Assembly (NCBI GenBank): GCA_033557685.1
Contig: JAWQRN010000276.1
Span: 1 to 32,351 of the forward strand
Direction: 5' to 3'
Length of the DNA: 32,351 bases
Source: Sperchopsis tessellata
Taxonomy: Eukaryota; Arthropoda; Insecta; Coleoptera; Hydrophilidae
Numbering within the stretch: position 1 is the first letter of the stretch; every line of letters begins with the position of its first letter. Shown here piece by piece: positions 10,015 to 20,014 of the stretch. Under the pieces are notes generated by a model. That model saw only the letters and a program-made list of their open reading frames with translations. It did no database searches and had not been told where the DNA came from. The translations under genes were made by a program, and so were the position numbers.

Positions 10015-11590
10015 ATCTACGGTTCGCAATATTCGTTCAAAATCATCTGGACAACATTTAAGACCTTATAGAACAAAGAAGATGAAACCCATTGTTAATG
10101 CGTATGTAGTCTATGTTGGCAACATGGATAGAGGATAACAACCAAAAGCATATCCCAGTTGATGGAAACATACTCAAACAAAAAGCTGTTGATATCTTAC
10201 AACGCTTACAAGATGAAAATAACAGTAATGAAGTTTTAGAATTAAATGCTAATAAGGGGTGGTTCGATAAGTTTCACAAGCGCTACAATTTGCACAACCT
10301 CAAATTTACTGGTGAATCCGCAATTGTCGACCAAGTGTCAGCTAATCAGTTTCCTGATGAATTATTAAATATAATTCAGACAGAAGAGTACTCACCGAAG
10401 CGGGTTTAAGATGATATGGACCTGTACTAGAAAAGGATACCTAACAGAGTCTTTATTTCTAAGGATCAAGCAAAGGCCATAGGTTTTAAAGTGTCTAAGG
10501 ATCATTTAACTTTGCTGTTTTGTGGAATTCCAGTAGGAAATTTTAAATGCAAGCTCCTTTTAATTTACAAGTCTAAAAATCCCAGAGCGTTAAAAAATGT
10601 GATCAAAGCAAATTTACCTATCCATTGGAGGTTCAATCGCCGAGCGTGGATGACAGGAAAGATGTTCGGCAATTGATTCATGAAGGATTTTTGCTCAGAA
10701 GAGAACTGATATTGCAGAAGCCAAAACTTGTAGTTTAAAACGCTTTTATTAATAGACAATGCCCCAAGTAATGTATTACACTTGGAAATAATGCACGAAA
10801 ATGTTAAAGCTGTGTTTTTACCGCCTAATGCCACGTCATTAATTTAGCCAATGGATCAAAGCATTATTTCCACATTTACAAAATTGTATCTTAAAAACAT
10901 TTTAAAGCAATGTTCGATGCCATAGAAAATCCAACCAGTGACTTTAATGGAATTTTGGAAATCCTACACATTTTTAAATGTTATTAACAGCATTAATAGT
11001 GCATAGACTGATATAAAAGAGTCTACAATGAATGCATGCTGAAAAAAAAACTATGGCTTTAATGCGTCCACATACAGCAAGTAGTAGAACAAGAAGCCGC
11101 TGAAAATGATATCGCTGAATTGTTAGAACTTGGAAGACGTATTGGCGGGGAAGGTTTTGAAGATATTCAGCCTGACGACGTCCTGGAACTTTTAGGGCGT
11201 TATCTGTTGAGGAGTTAATAGAGTGTGAAGGTAATAAAAAAGAGAAAGAAAATGAACTGCATAGTGAAACTATAAACCAGTTAAACATTTCAAATACAGA
11301 AAGGACTAAAGAAGTTCGAAGAGAGCATCGATTTTTTTACAAAATCTAGACAATGACTGTGCTCGCAAAAGTTTAATGCGACAGTGTTACTAGTGCGCTG
11401 GCTCCGTACTATATTATAGTATCAGGACTAAAAAAGAAAAACCGACAGCCAATAATACTTGAGTTTTTCCGTCAGCCAAAAGTTGCTTGACAACAGAACA
11501 ACCCGGAACTTCTGGATTATCATATCAACCAGCTTCTACAGCGTCGACTAAATCCAATGAAATTTCCTCGGATTCCAATTAATTTATACG
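10015..11590 (+). pseudogene. pogo/Tigger-like (CENP-B-type) transposase remnant
   Basis: Just after the mariner, STVRNIRSKSSGQ resembles the end of the first helix-turn-helix of Tigger transposases. The CENP-B-type DNA-binding domain follows at 10113-10409 (TWIEDNNQKHIPVD, GWFDKFHKRYNLHN). The DDE domain starts with a damaged DETGL-like box near 10415, then KRIPNRVFISKDQAKAIGFK and SKDHLTLLFCG (to 10530), NPRALKNVIK and a HWRFNRRAWMTGKMF segment. The second Asp is in LLIDNAPSN (about 10745-10775). FLPPNATSL is followed by a stop and PMDQSIISTF (about 10815-10870), which holds the third Asp. An acidic tail (NDIAELLELGRRIGGEGFED and onward) runs to about 11220. At least three stops and several frameshifts inactivate it. 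Confidence 0.88.
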
Positions 11591-11671
11591 CATATTTTAG
11601 TTTTTTATACAAAATGTTTAATTTTTTTCATAAATAAACATTACTTTTAAACTTTTGTATTTAGTATCTCA

Positions 11672-11729
11672 GTTTTCCGGAAGATAACGGCAAAATCAAA
11701 AGCCAACACACGGTTATCTCTCGGAAAAC
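11672..11729. repeat. 19-bp imperfect inverted repeat
   Basis: GTTTTCCGGAAGATAACGG (11672-11690) pairs with 11711-11729, whose reverse complement reads GTTTTCCGAGAGATAACCG; 16 of 19 positions match. It lies just inside the right end of the Tigger-like element, where subterminal binding sites are expected. Confidence 0.7.
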
Positions 11730-11779
11730 CTGAAGATATTTACTGTGGCCGTGGAAGTCTACGTACTTTTGTTTTTAGC

Positions 11780-12630
11780 CTTAAATAAATTTTGGAACCT
11801 CACTCCTTTTTTCCTATTGCATCTTTAATTTTTAGTAATATCTCGTTTATATTCGCTGACCGGAAAATCGTTTCGCGGGCCAATGGGAAACCCTTTGTTA
11901 TATTAATAATTCAAGGTTAGAGAAGAAAAGGAAATCCTTTTTTTAGTATGACCGAAAGGAAAATTATAACTTTAATTTCAATTCACCAGACACCAAACAG
12001 TAGATTAGTGACACATCCGTAGACTGACTTAGCGCCATAAAACACAAGCAAACTAAAGGAAATTGAATTACATAAGAAACGTGTTTTTCTGTAAGTAACC
12101 CCATAAGTTCCGTCTGCACCACAGGATGCGCACATTTCTTGCCCTCATAGACGTCAGACAAATTTCTCTATTATAGATCGACAAAAACGGCTGACTGAAA
12201 TAGAGAAAATAAATTTATATTTTCGTTGCATTATCGTAAGGTTACGGGCATGTTTGAGATAGTGTCAGATATAGTTTATAGTTATGGTTTCCGGTATGCT
12301 AGTGGCTTATATGGAATCTTGCGTCTAGCTTTTTCCAATAGCAATATTGACGACACGAAATCAACCGCAGAAAATATGACGGAAAAAATATAAAGAATAT
12401 TTGTTTTGTAGTGAGAGTTACATTAATAGTCACTTTGAAAGAATTTTTATCTGGATTTAAGTTCTACTACTTCGACTGTTCACTGAAACCATAATTTACC
12501 GCCATTGCATACGCGGACAATAAACGCGAGTTACTTTGTTGCCGGTTGTAAACGACACTTGTGGCTGGCACATACTGAATGTACAATAGAAGCTGAAGCA
12601 CTTTTATACAAAGATGGGCACCAGTGAAAA
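11780..12630. other. Intergenic or intronic stretch without a gene
   Basis: Frames are closed at short intervals and no motifs are recognised on either strand. The local G+C is slightly higher than in the flanks, so some of it could be eroded transposon sequence belonging to the Harbinger-like remnant that follows. Confidence 0.4.
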
Positions 12631-12654
12631 CAAATTATTTCTTAAGGATACTGA

Positions 12655-12850
12655 TTTTCAAAGCGTTTGACAAAACAAAAAGTGAATATTCATGAAATAA
12701 ATAGAGGCAGGAAAGTGTGTGAGGAGTACCACCATATTTTCGGAAAACTAAAAGAAGGTAGAGGAAACGGAAAGTGGGCAGAAAAACTGCTGAGGAATTT
12801 TTACTACAATGCAGCATTATTTTTACGCATAGTACAGGTATTGATAACAT
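12655..12850 (+). pseudogene. PIF/Harbinger-like transposase N-terminal scrap
   Basis: The open frame gives VNIHEINRGRKVCEEYHHIF followed by GKLKEGRG. This resembles the segment ahead of the catalytic domain in Harbinger transposases, where a W/V-H-x-I-N-x-x-R motif precedes a G-E-[FY]-H-x-L motif and a leucine-rich helix. The similarity stops after about 40 residues and the rest of the transposase (DDE domain) is not found. It is short, so the assignment is moderate. A - strand open frame immediately downstream may be the companion gene of the same element. Confidence 0.5.
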
Positions 12851-13203
12851 ATCGGTACTCGAGGTTTGATGCGACTGTGCACATCTGTCATTGGAGAAAC
12901 AATTGCCTGCATATTACTCGATGCCGATGATGTCTGTCGGCTGGTCGTAACATAAGGCAGCACATCGCTTGGTACCAATGATGTCAGACGTCTGGTGGTA
13001 GCACGAGGTAGCACATTGCTTGATGCCGATGTTGTCTGGCGACTGATCATAACATGAGGCAGCACATTGGTCAAATCATCTTCATCTTGAGAATTGTTTC
13101 CACTAGTGGTCTGGGCTAAGGCTGTAGCTTCATTCATATCGAGCATTTGGAAAATGTTTTCTGCAGCATTGCACGGTAGATGAGAAAGATAATACTTTCT
13201 CAT
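12823..13203 (-). other. Open frame with three 17-residue repeats
   Basis: A 126-codon frame on the - strand. Its middle consists of three consecutive 17-residue units of the type NVLPxxTTSRQTSSASS, about 51 bp each, between 13065 and 12915. The region before the repeats is acidic and polar (SGNNSQDEDD) and follows a segment with AAENIFQMLDMNEATALAQ. The first ATG lies inside a perfect hairpin. The Ser/Thr-rich repeats look like a disordered tail. Harbinger elements often carry a second, divergently placed Myb/MADF-type gene, and this could be the end of one. That is inference; no DNA-binding domain is visible. Confidence 0.35.
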
Positions 13204-13207
13204 CTAC
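13176..13207. repeat. Perfect 13-bp hairpin
   Basis: GTAGATGAGAAAG (13176-13188), a 6-base loop, and the exact reverse complement at 13195-13207. It overlaps the beginning of the repeat-bearing open frame on the - strand. Confidence 0.85.
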
Positions 13208-14129
13208 ATTGTAAATTTTACCTGCAAAAAATTGATGACAATTCACTAAATCCATCCAATGTATTTTAAGCAATCTCTAACAAGGACAATCCCCACATTT
13301 TGCATATACAGGTGTCCAAATAGCACCGAGGCGCTCAATATTCTGTTAGTGATACAATTTCGAAAAATTATATAAAATTTTTTTAGTCTGATTTTATTTC
13401 GAGAATATTTTTAAATTATTTTCACAGGTTTCTCCGGGGTATAACTCAACTTCGCTATTTTCAATAACAACACCCAATATATTATTGCAGATTTCTACAG
13501 TCCATAAGATTTGAACACTAGTTTATATAACATTGTCTATATCTAAAATTAACAGTATACAAGAAAAACACGTCTGGGTCAATCGCCCGCAGTTTGAAAT
13601 GACTTTTGCAGTGCATCTGCTATTAATATATTGGCAGATGAAACTCTGTTAATTCACGTACTCCGCAATATATGCGCCAGGGAGATGGAAATATTTCCAA
13701 TTTAGCGGCTATGGAAGATATTTACATTTAAAAAAGTATACAAGATGTTGCTAGCTTTTTGGAAAAAATGCAGTCACTATTTAAAAAGATTCTACTGCTC
13801 TTAGTTTTTGGAAATAAGGAACACATTTTGGTAAACAACTAGCTAATGCAGCATAGTTTCTCAAGCTATATTGTAAAGTATATTCGATTTTAAAGGATGC
13901 TACATGCATGATAGATATAAATATGATGGCCACGGTGCGATGAATGTCTTATTTCATCTCCGCAAGTATGCAGATGCAAATGTACAAAATAAATTCTGTA
14001 ATTAATGACACAGATTATACTAATGATTAAATTTTCTACGTTAAGATATGTGAGAATTATATAAATGTTAATAGCGCATAACAATTAAAGCAGTAAAGAA
14101 TAGTAATATATTTTTCTTTTTTTTTATAG
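13208..14129 (+). other. Probable intron upstream of the transporter exon
   Basis: AT-rich sequence with no recognisable coding exon. It ends in a long pyrimidine run and the acceptor TATAG at 14125-14129, so it is most likely intronic sequence of the transporter gene. I looked for the preceding exon of the transporter here and did not find one. Confidence 0.55.
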
Positions 14130-14681
14130 GATATATGAATGAAAGATGTGGTGATAGGGCAGGATACTACTTCAGCTCAACCTGTGTATTAGTTGGAAGT
14201 TTAACGCTCTTTCTCATTGATCTTCACCGTAGGAATATATCCAGACACAAGCATACCAGAGAAAATGGAACCCGCCACCTTTGTGTTTCAGAAACCTGCC
14301 CCCAAAGAAGGAAGCTATCCTTCTCTCAAGAAAATGACAATGATCCTGGTGTTACTGCTGGAGCAGCTGCAGCAGCCTTGGTCCTAGGTGCTGATCTGGC
14401 TCCAAATCAGCCTCCTGGTATAATTGACAATATAGTAGGATCTAATGACAAGCCTGAACTCACATGTATTTCGGAGGAAGGTATTGCTGACATGGATCTT
14501 CCGGATAATCTGCTGGATGATTTAGATTACATTGGAGACTGTATAACTTCTTGTAATAAAGTTGAAAATTACCTTATGCTTAGTGAATTTGAGAATAATC
14601 TGATAGCAGAGATGCCTGTGATATTGGATAGGAGGGGAAGGAGGTGGTCATTGGCACGTCCAAAAGTTAACAATGCTCAAG
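14130..14681 (+). CDS. Monocarboxylate-transporter-like (SLC16/MFS), penultimate coding exon
   Basis: The exon starts after a pyrimidine tract and AG at 14128-14129 and ends at 14681 before GTAATAA. Its first two bases complete a codon begun upstream. It encodes the last membrane helix of an MFS transporter of the monocarboxylate type (GYYFSSTCVLVGSLTLFLID, then HRRN), followed by a long cytoplasmic tail. The tail includes SFSQENDNDPG, an alanine-rich stretch, the acidic ISEEGIADMDLPDNLLDDLD segment and an MPVILDRRGRRWS segment. Long cytoplasmic C-termini are usual in insect members. Such proteins move lactate, pyruvate or related monocarboxylates with protons across the plasma membrane, though the substrate here is unknown. 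The open frame runs past the donor to a stop at 14716, but the splice is favoured because the downstream exon joins in the correct phase and adds a plausible C-terminus. Confidence 0.75.
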
Positions 14682-15892
14682 GTAATAATAACAACAATTT
14701 CTTTATTTCAAATTAAGGCAAGTAAATTCAGAACCCAGTCAACAGATACACTACATATGTGATAAAAAATTATAGGTACAGTCAAGAGATACTACACTAT
14801 TGTTAAATATCTCTTCTAAATAAAATATTTTTGAGAAGACAGTTCCCTCAAAAGGTTCCAAGGTTATGTAGTTCTCGAACTAAGACTTTAGCATCTTTGA
14901 ATATGATACTATGACCTGATTCGTCACGATATTCAGTCACAGCTGATTGACACGCTTACCTACAAACGCTTGCTTGTAAGATCTGTCGGCGGACTTGACC
15001 AGCGATCGGTTATAGCTTGCATTTTGTGTGTTTATTGGGAAAATAATATTACATTGTGTAACACAACAGATGAAACATGTACGAACGGTTTTTATAAATT
15101 TTCTTATCTTCTCTTCTTTCTTTGTGCTTTCAACTCCCCGTTATTTTTATTCAACGCCGCCCAAATGCACTCTAGGCTACTATCACCCCCCTGGATCATT
15201 CTAGCGCCCCCCAGAGGGCGATATCACCCACTTTGAGAACCACTGATTTAATGATTTCCAATTTTTACTAATTCTTCTGGTGTGGTGGATTTTGACCTAT
15301 TATCTTCAAAATGATAACAATTAAGCAGCATATCTGCTAAGATTTCCAAGAGGTTTGTTACATTATCTTTAAAATATTGACTAAACTTGTTCTATAATTT
15401 CCCATGTTCCCACATATTCTTTTAAAAATACTCCACAATGTCTGTTTTTTATTACTAGAGTCACACATTTTTTTGTCATACATATTTGATTTTGCTTAAA
15501 TTGGAAGTTTAAAGTGTACTTTTTACATTCTTTTACATTCACTTATCGCTATCAGTTACTGCACGAGTTAAATTTGTGAAACAACAACATCCTCTTTCTT
15601 CTTTAACTATGAATATCCAAAAGACAGCAAATTTCCTTTTTAATAAAAAGCTACGAAGCCTTACTTCACCGCTGAAAAATGTGTGGTGAACCTTAGTTTG
15701 CAAAGAAAAGTAACTTTCTAAGTCATCTACATCTAAGAACATGTTATTGAACACACATCCCATTTGTATTTTAAGTTCTCATATTTTTGAAAATAGTTAA
15801 TAAAGATTAAAAGAGTTCATTAAGCTACAAACTGCAATGAAAATTATACTTTCATTATGGTAAATTTTTATTAAACTTCCTTTATTTTATAG
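14682..15892 (+). other. Intron of the transporter gene
   Basis: Bounded by GTAATAA at 14682 and by a pyrimidine-rich acceptor ending TATAG at 15892. It joins a one-base and a two-base codon remainder into a Gly codon. It contains a hAT-like non-autonomous insertion, listed separately, and otherwise no coding sequence. Confidence 0.75.
14841..15243 (-). mobile_element. hAT-type non-autonomous element, one clear end
   Basis: The right border reads, on the - strand, CAGTGGTTCTCAAAGTGGGT, the well-known style of hAT terminal repeats. It is followed by a GC-rich run (15175-15225) unlike the surrounding intron. The left border is unclear: a weak counterpart begins CAGTTCCCTCAAAAGGTTCC at 14841. 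I could not find an 8-bp target duplication. No transposase sequence is present, so it is a deletion derivative or MITE. Confidence 0.55.
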
Positions 15893-16005
15893 GTATCGAA
15901 GAGTCTGCACCGGAAGAGGAAAATGGGGGTCTAAACAGGAATAATGCAAAATGGAAAGTCTTTCCGAACCGCGTCATTACTGTTATTGATGAGTCGTCTG
16001 TTTAA
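15893..16005 (+). CDS. Monocarboxylate-transporter-like, terminal coding exon
   Basis: The exon begins after the acceptor AG at 15891-15892. Its first two bases complete the Gly codon opened at 14681, and the frame then runs for 36 codons to TAA at 16003-16005. The peptide is hydrophilic (IEESAPEEENGGLNRNNAKW, then KVFPNRVITV, ending DESSV) and forms the end of the cytoplasmic tail. The final residues resemble a C-terminal PDZ-binding peptide (S-S-V), which would suggest a scaffold-binding role, but that is speculation. The other two frames close within the exon, which supports the phase used. Confidence 0.72.
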
Positions 16006-16257
16006 AAAATAGATTCAGTAAAATTATAAAATTTACATGGTTTCTTACTGCCATTAGATGATTAAAGACTACCTCATATAATTTTTAGAGATATTTTAAG
16101 CACATAATTAATATAAGAGTATAAAGTTTGTTCTGTGTTCAGTATATAGTGGAACAGCTGTGTTATTTATTGATTTGTAGTCATTTATAATGATAATTAT
16201 ACTTTATTATTATATGTGTTTTATTTAATTATAACTCCAAGAAGCCTTCCACGAGGT

Positions 16258-16291
16258 AATAAAAAATAATATTTGTAGAATGTAAAATAAA
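16258..16291 (+). promoter_or_regulatory. Poly(A) signals of the transporter gene
   Basis: AATAAA occurs at 16258-16263 and again at 16286-16291, about 250-285 bases after the transporter stop codon. They are the most likely 3' end signals of that transcript; a further AATAAA-rich cluster follows near 16330. AT-richness makes chance matches common, but the position fits. Confidence 0.5.
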
Positions 16292-16299
16292 ACTTGTTC

Positions 16300-17334
16300 T
16301 AGGGTGAATTTTCATTGAGTATGTTAATAATAAATAAAAAATAAAATTCCACTGTCCCAAAGTTTGACACAAATTGATGTTTTCTTTTCTGTTTTAATCT
16401 TTTGTTTGTAAACATATGGCAGTAATATCAAAGAACTTAACTGCATCCTTCACACAATTCCTCTCCTTTAAATGTATGACAAAAAAACAAAAGCTGTCTG
16501 CTGAGTTACTTAAAGCTTATGAGCTTACCAAAAAAAATTGAATACACGTAATAAATTTTAAACTTTTGAAATTAATTTTTTATATAATAAATTTAATTTT
16601 GACCAGTAGTATCACATATTTGATTAGATCCCAAGGAAATCAAATACCTTGTAACAAAAGACTCTGTTAGCTTCTTTGAAGCTTTAGGGGTCAATCTTTT
16701 GTATCAACATAATTTAAAAATATATAAGTACCTACAAAATTAAATGACTAAGTAAAAAAAAATTCTAAGATGCTCATTTAATTTCGAATATAAATAAATT
16801 TTTAGCAAAAAAATTGTGCCCTACTACTAATCCAAGGTAAACCAATTCAAAAGCAATAGCTGAATCGGACAACTCTGTAATCATTTTCATGTTGTTAAAA
16901 ACAGTGAAAGGTGTGCCACAGTCACAATGATACCATGTTTTATAAATATTGAACATACGTGAATAGAATAAACTTAGCAAACAAAGCATTTGTATTCACA
17001 GTACAGCAATTTACAACTAACCAAAAAAAATTGCTAAATTTTGTTTAAAAGTTTAAGTTAAAGACTATTTGTTGGAATATGTAGGTCATCACTTGTTTTC
17101 ATCATGTAACAACATATGTTAAATATAGTAGTGGATTTATATTCGAAAAACTTACAAAGTGAAAAAAATCTTCTTTGAGACATAGGGGATTCCCATGTAA
17201 AACTGGATACTTCAAATATTGGCTCCCCTAATTACTTTTAGCTTTTTAACTTTTCTTTTAATTAATCCAATTTCGAAAGAAAAGTTTTCAAAATTACTTT
17301 GACTTATTTCGCTACAATAAGCAATCATTGTTAG
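16300..17334. other. Intergenic AT-rich stretch
   Basis: No coding sequence is recognised. A 71-codon open frame on the - strand (16774-16989) has no motif and the biased composition of its surroundings, so I treat it as chance. Confidence 0.5.
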
Positions 17335-17971
17335 CTGTCAAATTCAAATTTTTATCTTGATAACTTGAACAGTTTTCTTAATCAATTTAATATCTTGAAC
17401 TCTGGTCAGCACGGTTTTCTCAAGGGCAAAGGCATAGCTACTGCAGTTTTTGATTTTGAACAGGTTGTTATGGATTATATTGAGGCTAAGAATTTGGCAT
17501 TTGGATTGTTTCTAAATCTATCAATGAACATGGCTTGCTACTTGCGAAGTGCTCTAGATATGGAATTAGAGGTGTGCCTTTGAGGCTATTGACTTCCATA
17601 TCTTTCTGACAGATCACAAAGAGTGTGCATTGGACATCTTCATGTTTCATTTCAGTCTTCAGCACGAGTTATCAGTTCGGGCATACCTCAAGGTAGTGTA
17701 TTAGGCCCTCTTCTATTTTTAATTTTTATAATTGATATATTCTAGGTATTAACAATTCCTCCCATTATGTAATTAATTATGCCGATGATACCAATTTAAT
17801 AATTAAAGGGTCCTCCTACTTGGACACATTTCATGAATCGGCAAGGTATTATGATGATTTAAAGCAATGGTTTGTATCTAATAAACTTCTTCTAAACACA
17901 TCTAAAACTAATTGTGTGTTGTTTCGTAGCATAACCATGATACACTTTAGACCAGACTAAACAGGAATTAA

Positions 17972-18666
17972 GGGGAGAAAACCCTTTAGATGCCTGAAAA
18001 TAAGCCATTTTTTGTGAATTTTTTTGAGTGATGAAATAATCGCATCATTTTTAAATTTTAATGTGATTTTATTATAGGTTTAAAGAGCTCTAAAACATTT
18101 TTTTTTATATATATATATAAAAGAAAATGGTGACGTTATAGACTTTTCCCACAGGTGTCTTTCCTGTGCCATCAAAAATTGCTCCATTTTTCACATTTTT
18201 ACTGTTTATCTGAAGTAGAAATCAGAATTTTTTTTCACACATTTAGGGGAAGGATAAACCGATAAAATTATAAGAAAGTATAAAATTGAAAATTATGCAA
18301 GCTTTGTAACCAAAACTTCAAATTTTCGACAGTTTTTACCCCAAAAAAATTATTTATCTACGCGATATCCTTCAAACTTTAGGTTTTTCCTTCCAGCCAG
18401 AAACTTCTAAAAATTTCAGTGAGATCGATCGATAACATTTTGAGCTACACTGTGAGCAGTTTTTGAAAATGTAGTTTGGAGATAATGACATTTAAAGTTT
18501 AAAGCTAGTTCGCGGTATGCTGCCTCAGTGATCTCTACTATGAGCTATAACTCAGTAAATATTTCATATTTCGATTTTTCCTTTTAACAGTATCTTCTTC
18601 ATATATTATAGTTTCGAAATATGTAAAAAAAAAAATTTTTTTCAAATTCTTATGGGTTTTCTCCCC
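17972..18666. mobile_element. 695-bp MITE with TTAA target duplication
   Basis: The ends are a perfect 13-bp inverted repeat, GGGGAGAAAACCC (17972-17984) and its reverse complement (18654-18666). TTAA flanks it on both sides (17968-17971 and 18667-18670). It splits the LINE reverse transcriptase; removing it and one TTAA rejoins the LINE sequence. No coding capacity. TTAA duplication is the hallmark of piggyBac-type transposition, so it is probably a non-autonomous piggyBac-related element. Confidence 0.88.
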
Positions 18667-18799
18667 TTAATAGCAAAACTCTACATTTGGCTCCAACTGT
18701 AAAATTTTTGGGTATTCATGTGTATGAGTGCTTAACATGATCCAATCATATTTATGCGTTATGCTGTACTATCAGCAGAAATTCTTTATTACGATTTTA

Positions 18800-19270
18800 C
18801 TGGGTTCGATTTAAACTATTTGTCAAATAATACTTTTTTTATTTAGTATCAGTTATTTACAGATTTATTTACACATTTTATTTACAAACACTTATTCACT
18901 ACATTAACTAACATTTTATTTACAAACACTAAGTATTTACATTTAATATTTCATTTATATCACTGGAGCACTTTTTCTTTACTGACTTGAACGGAAATCA
19001 CTTTCCCATCGGATGCCTGTTCCTTTTAGAGCCAGCTGGCTGTTTCGCAGTCGGAAACCGTTATCCTTTTTTTGTTTTTTAACTGAATTACGAGCAGGTG
19101 GCCGCATACGAAATTCTAAGAAATCTGGCCAGCTACATACATAAATTCTGAGTAGTCTAGCCACCTGCAAATGCAGGTGTGCAAAACTAGATTCTTCGAA
19201 TTTCGTTAATAACGGTTATCTTAAAACATTTGCATAACTCGATTTTGGATCTCATGGTGGCAATATTTTG
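18800..19270. mobile_element. Second insertion in the LINE, unidentified
   Basis: LINE coding sequence stops near 18795 and resumes near 19275. The inserted segment holds two identical 20-bp copies of ACATTTTATTTACAAACACT (18873-18892 and 18911-18930, 38 bp apart). Read on the - strand these give repeated GTAAATAAA, as in the poly(A) region of an LTR. The rest contains a GC-richer part (18965-19175) with GCAGGTGGCC and CCACCTGC in inverted orientation. It could be a solo LTR or a non-autonomous element. Borders are approximate. Confidence 0.45.
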
Positions 19271-20014
19271 TAACAGAATATGTTAATCAACCAGATATGA
19301 AAACTGTTTTCTATGCAAACATATTTTCACATTTGAGAGCTGGCATAATATTTTCGGGTGCCTCCTCTGAGCTATTTAGAGTCTTTATTCTACAGAAGAG
19401 GGTTATCAGAATTATATTTGACATAAAGGGAGGGGAGTCCTGCCACGGTTTATTCAGGAAAAACAATATTTTAACTGTCCCTGCTCTCTAAATCTACGAA
19501 TACCTACCCTTTATGTGCAGAAATGAAAATCAGTTTCGTTCATGCCACTGGACTCACGGCTACAGCACCACAAGGGCGAATTTGATCTATCCTGTACATA
19601 GACAGAAGAACTGCTATTATAAGTGTTTATTTTTCTATATATGCTGCCAGCCCATGTTAAGTGGATTTCGGAATGTCACGTTTAAGCGAGAACTTTGCCA
19701 GATGGAGCCTCTACAGTGTAGAAATAACTCTTAATTTCCGGCGGATTTTTCTATGTATTTTGCTTATTATAGAGGTCTCTATATTTGCATAACTCCTAAG
19801 ATAATGCTCCTTTAGATCACTATATTTTAATATTGATTGATATTTACAGATATCTATTATCAATGCGACAGAACTGCAATGAATGATCTAATCATTCTGA
19901 GAAATTTGCTGGACCTCAATGTATCTCTGCAAATAACATAAATATTTATAAAAAATAATCTGCATCATTTTGAGAGGCATTCATTTGAACATTTTAAAAT
20001 ATAAATAAAATTTA

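Larger units (their letters stand above)
7529..11763 (+). mobile_element. Composite pogo/Tigger-like element with nested insertions
   Basis: CGTAGACCACGGTCACGG at 7529-7546, continuing to about 7554, is the inverted match of 11734-11763 (read on the - strand CGTAGACTTCCACGGCCACA and onward). About 26 of 29 aligned bases agree, apart from a 2-3 base gap. TA dinucleotides flank both ends (7527-7528 and 11764-11765), as expected for Tc1/mariner/pogo insertions. Inside lie a MITE-like block (7873-8190), an embedded mariner (8818-9977) and Tigger-like transposase remains (10015-11590). Removing the mariner and MITE leaves about 2.75 kb, a usual size for Tigger elements. The pairing of these ends with this transposase is my inference; TA flanks alone are weak evidence. 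Confidence 0.55.
17335..19735 (+). pseudogene. Non-LTR retrotransposon (Jockey/CR1-type) reverse transcriptase, interrupted twice
   Basis: The first part (17335-17967) runs from LNSFLNQFNILNSGQHGF through FDFEQVV, a damaged FLNLSM box (normally the first catalytic Asp region), PYLSDRSQRVCIG, the conserved SSGIPQGSVLGPLLFLIFI (about 17665-17730), YADDT (17778-17792, intact) and the thumb start KQWFVSNKLLLNTSKTN. A TTAA-flanked MITE then interrupts. The frame resumes at 18667 with KTLHLAPTVKFLGIHVYECL. A second insertion follows (about 18800-19270), and the C-terminus continues with FYANIFSHLRAGIIFSG and IIFDIKGGESC to a HGYSTTRANLIYPVH tail (about 19550-19600). Several stops and frameshifts are present. 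The 5' end, with the endonuclease, is missing, as is usual for truncated LINE copies. Confidence 0.85.

Noticed and set aside
10565..11288. Two - strand frames (10565-10834 and 10974-11288)
   Set aside because: They overlap the Tigger transposase remains in antisense and carry no motif.
18979..19170. 63-codon - strand frame
   Set aside because: Inside the unidentified insertion and without recognisable motifs, so not called as a gene.
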